DNA of 64,000 nt. Origin: Eurosta solidaginis. Its lineage: Eukaryota; Arthropoda; Insecta; Diptera; Tephritidae. The notes beneath the pieces are model-generated. The model had not been told where the DNA came from, did no database searches, and worked only from the letters and a program-made list of their open reading frames with translations. Where the stretch lies: assembly GCF_040869045.1 (NCBI RefSeq), contig NC_090321.1:141041689-141105688 (forward strand), written 5' to 3'. How positions within the stretch are numbered: the stretch's first letter is position 1; every line of letters begins with the position of its first letter. The position numbers and the translations under genes were made by a program. Positions 56,336-64,000 of the stretch are shown here, in pieces.

Positions 56336-56808
56336 CAAAACCTAAAAGACGCAGGAAAACGAAGCAACGAATTTCCGAGAAAGAATGCGAGGGTAGTTTC
56401 AAGCCAGACCGCACTACTCTTGTGAAACGTGGGAACGATACTGATTATGCGAAGCCAATCCGTCAAGCGCAAGCTCTACGAAGTAGTTCATTGGACAAAC
56501 AACAGAGTGTGAGGGACCGGCGCAGGGTACTGATTAGTAAGATCAGACACTGGCATGACAAGAACTTTAATTCGGAAGGTTTCTTGGAGGGAGATTTGGA
56601 ACTGCTATACAACCCTCACCCGCGGAAAGGTGTTCCATCCAAATATCGGTGCAGTTGGGAACGCCCGTACAGAGTTGTGAAGACGATCAGTGATGTCATC
56701 TACCGCATACAAATAATTGGGAAACCCAGAAATAGAAGAGTGGTACATTTGGCGATGCTAGCAGCGTTTAGATCGAGAGATTTGTCTCATCGGAACGATC
56801 AGACTTAG
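56332..56808 (+). CDS. Integrase C-terminal remnant of gypsy copy 2
   Basis: 158 residues; RHWHDKNFNSEGFLEGDLEL and RPYRVVKTISDVIYRIQ match copy 1. No catalytic core. It ends 12 bp before the 3' LTR, with a GGTGGAGGGCAG purine tract between. Confidence 0.72.
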   Translation: MTKPKRRRKTKQRISEKECEGSFKPDRTTLVKRGNDTDYAKPIRQAQALRSSSLDKQQSVRDRRRVLISKIRHWHDKNFNSEGFLEGDLELLYNPHPRKGVPSKYRCSWERPYRVVKTISDVIYRIQIIGKPRNRRVVHLAMLAAFRSRDLSHRNDQT

Positions 56809-56819
56809 GTGGAGGGCAG

Positions 56820-57356
56820 TGTGACGAATATGAGTGACACTAAGTGATACTCACATCCCCAGTCTGATGATAAGTAAATAAAGTCACAACAACAATAAAG
56901 CAGACAGTCACTTGTATCTACATAAGCGAATCAATCATTGTACATATGTAGGTACACGCGGCTGAAAAGCAAGGCACAACCACATGCATATATCTGAGAG
57001 AGTATGCAATGAGAGAAGCTATAAAATCGTGCAATTGTAGTTACAGCTGAGAAGTTTGAGAGCTGGTGGCCAACTAGTAGATTCTGGAAATGGAAGTGCC
57101 TAGAAGATACGAACGAGGAAATCAGAGAGTATAAAAGGCAGCAAATGTAGAGGCGCTGGAATTCAGTTTCATTTGAGCTATCAATCAGTTTGGTTATTAA
57201 GCAAGCTATTCGTTGCAAAGTTTGAGTGTTATTGTGAAGTACTTTAATAAAGGCCATTTTGAATTATTAAACATTGGAGTTATTTATTCAACAGTTTAGT
57301 GATTCCAACTTAGCAGAGGGTTGCAAATAAGAGGATTTGCAAGTCAATTCGTTACA
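56820..57356 (+). repeat. Gypsy copy 2, 3' LTR
   Basis: Runs TGTGACGAATATG to CGTTACA (537 bp), preceded by the purine tract. The end matches the end of the copy 1 5' LTR. Confidence 0.85.
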
Positions 57357-57589
57357 ATATAAATGTCTTATTAGCTTTTCTTAGGCATTAAGCTTATAAA
57401 TGTTGATATATGGTTATGTGAAAAATAATATGATCTCCCTTTAAAACGGTATTGTTCCCAAATTATGTTTATTTATTAGTTTTTAATAATTCCAATTTAA
57501 AATATCGTTCTAACTATAACACAAAATTTATATTTATACGTACATGTCAAAGCTTACACAAAGCTCCCAACAATTACTCAAATTTTCAT
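57357..57589. other. Spacer
   Basis: AT-rich. No recognised feature. Confidence 0.5.
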
Positions 57590-59005
57590 CAGTTGTCCAG
57601 ACTTATTAAAAACTTTCAAAAAATTTCTGAGTCTGAATTTGAAGATTATGTTGAGGGGTTTTCGGAAAAATTTTAAAAAATTTGTTTTTGATCCTTCGAA
57701 ATACAGCCGAAACGGTTTTTTCGTTGTAACTTGGTTATTTGTCGTCCGATTTTTGATATGTCATTATTTTGGCCTTGAGAAGCTTCACATTTCCACTTAA
57801 TGTCCTTTTAAACTATGAGGTCGTTTTCACATGATTAGGTCAGCTAACAAAATTTGACCCCACATAATGTATGTTTTTTTTTTCTTACCAACCGAAAGTA
57901 CTTAAAAATTCAAGAAAATGTTGCTTTGAAACCATATTACTAAAATAATAAACAAAGAAATTTATAGCACTTTCAATATTTATTGCAACTGTTATTTTTA
58001 TTTATTATACTTAGACCTGAAACTCATGATATTTTTGGAGGAAGAATTGCAGGGTTTGCATTTAAAAGTTGATAAAGATATGCCAAATATCATGAATAGG
58101 GGAAGTCAAAGTAAATAAGTGAGTCAACCCCGAAAGACGATATCTATTTTTTGAAGGCTAACTTCAAAAAACGGAGATAGTACTTTGTTTACTTAACCCT
58201 CAGTCTCTATGAAAAAGTGGGGTTTGTCCAATACCCAGAAAAAAAGTTGATTTTGTCGCATACTGTTATTATTATAAATACGAAACAACAAGGTTGACTC
58301 ACTTATTTACTTTGACTTCCCCTATTCATGATATTTGGCATATCTTTATCAACTTTTCAATGCAAACCCTGCAATTTTTGCTCCAAAAATATCATGCGTT
58401 TCAGGTCTAAGTATAATAATAATCAGGTAAAATAACAGTTGCAGTAAATACTGAAAGTGCTATAACTTCTTTGTTTATTATTTTAGTAATATGGTTTCAA
58501 AGCAACATTTTCTTGAATTTTTAAGTACCTACTTTCGTTTGGTAAGGAAAAAACATACATTAGGGGGGGTTAAATTTTGTTAGCTGACCTAATCATGTGA
58601 AAACTACTTCATAACTTAAAAGTACATTAAACGGAAAGGTGAAGCTTCTCAAGGCCAAAATAATGACACATCAATTTTAAAAATCGGACGTCAAATAACC
58701 AAGTTACAACGAAAAAACCGTTTCGGCTGTATTTCGAAGGATCAAAAAAAGTTTAAAAAAAATTTTCCGAAACCCTCTCAACATAATCTTTAAATTTAGG
58801 GGCGGAAATTAGCAACTTTTTTTTTTGTATGGGGGCCAAACCAGTCTACGCAACACCCTCGGGGAAAATTTTTTTAAAAATTAATTCTCATCTCATTCTC
58901 ATCAACTTGCAAACTATTACACTACAATTGAACGAGCTTCAAGACTACACATTCAGAAATTTTCTAAAAACTGTTAATAAAAAGTTTCGAAAATTGATAA
59001 AAATT
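57590..59005. mobile_element. Fold-back element with long inverted arms
   Basis: Arm 57636-58119 matches the reverse complement of 58291-58796 nearly throughout, with a loop of about 170 bp between. Inner ends are GGGGAAGTCAAAGTAAATAA and its complement. Beyond 58797 the right side has about 145 bp of extra sequence, after which 58943-59000 pairs again with 57590-57636. No frame codes for a recognisable transposase. Fold-back or long-TIR DNA transposon. Confidence 0.8.
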
Positions 59006-59290
59006 TGATTAATTTAACTTTACAATTTTTATAATTATACATATATATGTGGTTTGTGTTATAGTTCGGACTATGTTATAAACGAAAAAAAGTTTATAAA
59101 TGAATAATGAGAAAGCTCTTTCATATACAAAGTTGTTATGCACGGCGTTTGAACTCATTATGTAAATTTGTTTATTTGTCCACAAGCTTTTGACACAGGC
59201 GCAAACAGTAAACGCTTTTACTATCAAAAGTGACAACTAACGGCGTTGCCATCGAGACAAGTTTTATGCAATTTTATCTTAGAGTTGAGT
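59006..59290. other. Spacer
   Basis: AT-rich. No recognised feature. Confidence 0.5.
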
Positions 59291-59299
59291 TAAGTGATT

Positions 59300-59468
59300 T
59301 TTGTTGAAACTTTATTTTGAACCGAACCGAACCATTTTTTTGGGTGGTTTTCGGTTCGTTTTTTGGAGTTAAGAAAAAAACGGTTCGGTTCGTGGTTCGG
59401 TTCAAAGCCTCAAAATAGCAGGTGGTTCGGTTCATGAACCGGTTCAGTTCGAACCGGTTTGCAGCCCT
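59300..59468 (-). repeat. GAACCGGTTC-rich transposon end
   Basis: Many CGGTTCGGTTC and GAACCGGTTC repeats. The minus strand begins CCAGGGCTGCAAACCGG at the LINE boundary, in the style of hAT ends (CAGGG-CTGCAAA). No transposase here. Confidence 0.5.
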
Positions 59469-60234
59469 GGTTTCTACTGCTATTGTTACGGCTAATATTT
59501 CCACGTGGAAAACCTTACAGTAATTCGGCGGCCTGTAGGATTTGTTTATTTCCGGATCAGCACAGTATACCGCAGACCCTACTCCTTCCACGTCCGCCAT
59601 TTGAGCACCCTTGCGCCAATGTCCACCTCTATTGTGACCTTAAGATCTCCCCCGAACCGCAGATAGGGAATCAGGTAATCTGTTCGTCTTGTGATTGATG
59701 ACGATATGCTACTATGGCGGTATGTTCGCCGCTCAAGCTGCCCCGAGGCACCGAACCTGGTTGCAGTTGTTAACGCTATGTTCTTTGCTACCAGGTATAC
59801 AGGTAGAATGTGCATGGCATACAGTGCAGCCGTTGGGGTTGTTTTCAGGGCTCCCGTAATGCTAAGCATGGATGGTCTGCATACCCCCTTTAATTTTTTG
59901 AGGTGGGCTGTTTTTTGCGTGGCTGTCCACCAAACTAGAACTCCGTTGTATAGAATAGGGCTAACAATCGCTGTAAAAACCTAATGAGAAAGAGAGGGCG
60001 ATAAGCCCCACGCACACTCCAGCATTCTTTTACATGCATAAAGTGACCTTGATGCCTTCTTCACCCTCTCCTCCACGTTGAGCTTCCATGGTAGCTTACT
60101 GTCTAGGATGATTCCTAGATATTTTGTGCAAGGCTTCTCCTGTAGGGTTACCCCTCCTAACTTGGGACTGGTCCAATTTGGGACCTTGTACCTTTTTTGT
60201 AAACAAAACCATATCCGTCTTCTCCGCGTTGGCT
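59469..60234 (-). pseudogene. LOA LINE ORF2 fragment, first copy
   Basis: Minus strand: RNase H start (SAVYCADPEINKSYRPPNYC), the connection region and part of RT up to the YKVPNW region. The part 59654-60234 is repeated at 60813-61393. Confidence 0.82.
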
Positions 60235-60812
60235 GAACTGAACCGCTTCCAGAAGCCTGGTGAGACATTGCAAGAGTTTGCATCGGATGTTGAAAGGCTG
60301 GCACATTTAGCGAATGCGGACGCACCCGTGGAATACACTGAAAGGGTAAAGATTCAGAGCTTTAAAAATGGCATACGGGACTTCGAAACAAAGCGAGCTA
60401 CATACGCAAACCCAAAGCCAACATTCGCAGAAACGATTTCGCAAGCTCTGATTCGGGAAACAGCGTCGCTTCTGTGTAAGCCAGTTTTCAAAGCACGCCG
60501 TGTGGAAGTAGAAAGGCCAGAGTGGAAGAGTTATCAAATGCTTCAAGTGCGGGAAGCCCGGCCACATTGCGCGTCATTGCGACAACAATGTGGGTGGCCG
60601 TAAACGCAAAGTTGGGGGAGTTGAGCAAGACCGAATAAGATGTAGAGATCGAGAGCTAGCTCCAGCTATTGAATGTCCTGTGATATCTGTCTCGCAAGTT
60701 GGAAGGAATTCAAGCAGTCTTGCCGTCAGAGGGAATGTCGATGGCAAGGAGCGTGTACTGACTGTAGATACGGGCGCATCTCATTCCTTAATCCGATCTG
60801 ACTTGGTCAACA
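60235..60812 (+). pseudogene. Gypsy gag/protease fragment between LINE copies
   Basis: 60237-60813 matches 55411-55987 of gypsy copy 2 base for base as far as I could compare, including its frameshift and zinc knuckle. It runs from ACTGAACCGC to GGTCAACAG, with LINE sequence on both sides. Confidence 0.9.
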
Positions 60813-61452
60813 GAACCGCAGATAGGGAATCAGGTAATCTGTTCGTCTTGTGATTGATGACGATATGCTACTATGGCGGTATGTTCGCCGCTCAAGCTGC
60901 CCCGAGGCACCGAACCTGGTTGCAGTTGTTAACGCTATGTTCTTTGCTACCAGGTATACAGGTAGAATGTGCATGGCATACAGTGCAGCCGTTGGGGTTG
61001 TTTTCAGGGCTCCCGTAATGCTAAGCATGGATGGTCTGCATACCCCCTTTAATTTTTTGAGGTGGGCTGTTTTTTGCGTGGCTGTCCACCAAACTAGAAC
61101 TCCGTTGTATAGAATAGGGCTAACAATCGCTGTAAAAACCTAATGAGAAAGAGAGGGCGATAAGCCCCACGCACACTCCAGCATTCTTTTACATGCATAA
61201 AGTGACCTTGATGCCTTCTTCACCCTCTCCTCCACGTTGAGCTTCCATGGTAGCTTACTGTCTAGGATGATTCCTAGATATTTTGTGCAAGGCTTCTCCT
61301 GTAGGGTTACCCCTCCTAACTTGGGACTGGTCCAATTTGGGACCTTGTACCTTTTTTGTAAACAAAACCATATCCGTCTTCTCCGCGTTGGCTTTCAAGC
61401 CGACATTAGATGCCCCGGTATAAATATCCCGAAGCGCCCGATTCATCAAAGA
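60813..61452 (-). pseudogene. LOA LINE ORF2 fragment, second copy
   Basis: First 581 bp (to 61393) equal 59654-60234, apparently without change. It then continues about 60 bp further into RT (LMNRALRDIYTGASNVGLKA) than the first copy does. Confidence 0.88.
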
Positions 61453-61459
61453 ATATATA

Positions 61460-61995
61460 ATGGTCATTTAGTTGTGTAAATCTTGTACGTATTTCTTGTT
61501 GGAGACGATCGATAACACTTTTCATAACGCGAGAAATTTCACATTCTGCGGAAAGACCAACCAACATATCTAGCCGATTCTCCGGGCATTTCGACTTCGC
61601 TTTTTCTATTGCTTCTTCGCAGAGAGTGTATCGAATTCCGGATAGTTCAGTCGCTAAAGATTTAAGATCATGATACGCTTCCCTAAAATTCATCTCCGGA
61701 TCTTGTAATCCGCACACGATCAATCCTCGTTAAGATTTCATACCAGAAATGAACTCATGCTATGAAACTAAAATTAGTATATTTTGCAACAGAATTGTAG
61801 CTTAGCTTCTGGTGTCATTTGTGGTGTTAGTGTCCTCTTCTAAATGTTCTAAGTGTTCTACTACATTCTCTAGCCCATAGATGATAACGCTAACCGGTTG
61901 TATTCTGGCGCTCCATTGTGTTTCAGATTTTTTTTTAATAATTCCCATCGTAACGTTAAACGTGAGAAAAATAGAAATATGCTTGAATTATTCCA
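61460..61995 (-). pseudogene. hAT/DUF4371 (ZMYM1-like) transposase fragment
   Basis: Minus strand: a first frame with SETQWSARIQPV and LENVVEHLEHL, and after stops LQDPEMNFREAYHDLKSLAT, YTLCEEAIEKAKSKCPENRL and LSAECEISRVMKSVIDRLQ. This order resembles ZMYM1-like proteins with DUF4371, derived from hAT transposases. No catalytic residues can be checked in so short a piece. At least three stops. Confidence 0.62.
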
Positions 61996-62545
61996 CAACC
62001 TGCGACAAGTGTTCCGGAATCCGGATATATGCATGCATTTTTTAGTATAAAACATTTTTTCCAGAAACCAGTTATAATAGAAATACAAATTATTCAGGAA
62101 GTTGTGCTTTGTGGACCATTGGCGAACCCCTGTGAGAAGCGCCCGGGGCAAGATGACCCCCTTTATACTAGAAATTATACATATCGTTAACTTAATGTGA
62201 AAATGTGCTAAGTCACTTTTTACGAATTTTACAGGAGACGTAAAAAACTGAATAATTTTTGAAATAACCTTTTTTTTCAAAACTGTGAATGAGGATATCT
62301 TAGTTGCAATACTTAGGAGTGGAGAAGCTTTGAAAAAGATAAATAAAAATCATGTATGCTAACCCAGCAGCTATTTTATGCCTTAGCACAATTTCCTCAC
62401 TCAAAACAAATTTTTTCTCCTGACTTAGCACTTTTTACTCAATATGTTTCCCCATCACTCCTCCCCTTTAATGATTGAAATATAATACTAAAACTATATA
62501 TTTCATCAAAAATACTATTTATTTGTCAAACTATTTCTACCTATT
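61996..62545. other. Spacer
   Basis: No gene recognised. GCGCCCGGGGCAAGATGACCCCC near 62140 is GC-rich and may be a transposon end. Confidence 0.4.
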
Positions 62546-62547
62546 GG

Positions 62548-62885
62548 CGGCCACCGTGGTGTGATGGTAGCCTGCTCCGCCTACCACACCAAATGCACAT
62601 CAAAATTTTAGAAATAAGGTTTCTCAATTAGAAGAAAATTTTTCTAAGTGGGGTCGCCATTCGGCAGTGTTTGGCAAGCACTCCGGGTGTATTTCTGCCA
62701 TGAAAATCTCTCAGGGAAAAGTCATCTGCCTCGCAGATGCCGTTCGGAGTCGGCATAAAGAAATTAGGTCCCGTCCGTCTTGTAGGAAAAATTAAAAAAA
62801 AAGGAGCACAACGTAAATTGGAAGAGAAGCTCGGCCTAAAATCTCTTCGGAGTTTATCGCGCCTTACATTTATTTATTTATTTTA
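62548..62885 (+). repeat. tRNA-derived SINE with deleted box B
   Basis: Head GTGGTGTGATGGTAGCCTGC is present, but the box B stretch is missing: ACACCAAATG joins directly to CACATCAAAATTT. The body and TTTATTTATTTATT tail are complete. The pol III promoter would be disabled. Confidence 0.85.
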
Positions 62886-63614
62886 TTTCTAACGGTTCTG
62901 ATCTGGACTCTTTTGCCGGATGGTTCGCAGACAATAACTTATTTTTAAATTCAAACCAATGCTGTGTTGTGTCTTATTCCAAAAAGACAACTGCCACATA
63001 CTTTATTTACAAACTAAATACTAAATCTCTTAATCGTTATCAAGAGAATAAAGACTTGAGTGTAATTTTTAACTCCAAACTCTCTTTTTCTAGTACCATT
63101 GACCTCGCTGTTTCAAAATTTGTTGCAATGGTTGGGTTCAATAGCCGTAACACCAGTGACTTTAAGGACCCTATGACGTTGAAGGCACTTTATATATCCT
63201 TGGTGTTGAATATTGCTCAATAATATGGTATCCTTTCTATGAATCCAACTCCTATAAAATTGAGAAAGTTCCAAAAGTTTTTACAAAATTTCTTTACGTA
63301 TGCTTCACTGGCCAGACGACTTCCCATCATATACCAGCAGTCACAAATTGCTTGGTCTTCAGGTTTTGCATGACAGAAGAACTTTTTTCTCACACATGCT
63401 TACTTTTTATGTAATAAACTTTAGCACGAATTGCTCTGATTTATCTACTTTATCCATTCCATATATTCCACTGCGTGATCTTCGGCATAATAGATTATTT
63501 ATCGAAATAACTCATAAAACGACTATACATCTAGCAAATCGATTCAGTAGTGTTATTAATTTTAATAACAGCTTATATAAGTTTAAGTTTGAATTGTATT
63601 TTATTTTTAACTAG
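62886..63614 (+). pseudogene. LINE reverse transcriptase C-terminal fragment
   Basis: NGSDLDSFAGWFADNNLFLN, NSNQCCVVSYSKK, then NKDLSVIFNSKLSFSSTIDL and DPMTLKALYISLVLNIAQ, ending with LRDLRHNRLF-like sequence. This is the thumb and C-terminal part of a non-LTR RT (YADD is upstream and absent). A TAA at 63221 and frameshifts break it. The clade is unresolved. Confidence 0.7.
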
Positions 63615-64000
63615 TCTGTAAGAAAGCATGTAGTTATCGACATATAAGAATTGAAGTAGATTATAGTCAGCGCAAAGCATTTACCATACACCAAAGGCAT
63701 GTCTCAATTGGGTAAATCCAATTTCAAGGGGTTGTGTTCGCAACCCTCTCAAGGGGTTTCCAGCACAATATATAGCTTCTCCAACCCAACTGTCAACTCA
63801 CCTAACCGTGGCGAATCCTGTTTCATTGACAGCCGAGGCTCTGGCGAACCTAAGTTCCTCATGGATCTAGGGGGTGGGGAGGGCGTTATGGCCTAAAAGG
63901 TTTAATGTGATCATATAAATCGTTCCCGAGATGGTCGAGCTAGTAGTACCTTAATAGTGCTTTGTTACCGGAACGTACCGGATCTATATCCGGCAAAGGG
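63615..64000 (+). other. Unassigned sequence at the window end
   Basis: Contains an open frame of 65 codons (63699-63896, MSQLGKSNFKGLC...) that I cannot assign, followed by GTTCCCGAGATGGTCGAGCT and GTACCGGATCTATATCCGG. It has the look of a repeat leader, but the window ends here. Confidence 0.35.

Larger units (their letters stand above)
55050..57356 (+). mobile_element. RT-less gypsy element, copy 2 (5'-truncated)
   Basis: Same order as copy 1: gag, zinc knuckle, protease, integrase tail, 3' LTR. The 5' LTR, SAP region and coiled coil are missing. Reverse transcriptase, RNase H and the integrase core are absent at the same place as in copy 1. Confidence 0.85.

Overview
The window is insect DNA, most likely from a tephritid-like true fly. 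This is an inference from the repeat content: DINE/INE-1-like elements with GTGGGCGTGG blocks, LOA-type and CR1/Kiri-type LINEs, BEL/Pao and Ty3/gypsy retrotransposons, Helitrons, and tRNA-derived SINEs. I see no host protein-coding gene. Nearly every long reading frame belongs to a transposable element (TE), and most carry stops, frameshifts or deletions.

1-20970 is one nest of insertions. An RTE-like LINE remnant (1-1009) runs into LOA LINE copy A (about 939-2118, resuming at 16721-20969). Copy A is split by a BEL/Pao retrotransposon (2119-16720) with 5-bp target duplications ATGCG. The 5' LTR of the BEL element is split by a DINE-like element (2335-10153). That element is split by LOA copy B (4006-9597), flanked by TATTGAGCA on both sides. 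A 970-bp tandem duplication later copied the DINE end, LTR half and gag start (9645-11584).

21000-35600 holds a SINE fragment, an AT-rich stretch with a 23-base G run, and a Helitron (23078-29912, TC to CTAG). The Helitron has decayed Rep and helicase frames and is interrupted by a minus-strand gypsy element (26675-29818) that lacks reverse transcriptase. A second DINE-like element (30274-33344), a SINE and a non-autonomous Helitron (33945-34939) follow.

35600-47500 holds LOA copy C (minus strand, 5'-truncated), a small inverted-repeat element, LOA-like and RTE-like fragments, and a CR1/Kiri-type LINE (43272-47484). Both frames of that LINE are open, making it the best candidate for a recently active element here.

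47500-64000 holds several SINE copies, one of them interrupted in its tail by a third DINE-like element (51985-54426). It also holds a second copy of the RT-less gypsy element (about 55050-57356), a fold-back element with arms of about 490 bp (57590-59005), a LINE/gag/LINE sandwich (59469-61452), a hAT/DUF4371-type transposase fragment, and a LINE fragment next to a SINE.

These elements do not form a shared pathway. The window is a record of insertion order, with secondary duplications and recombination.
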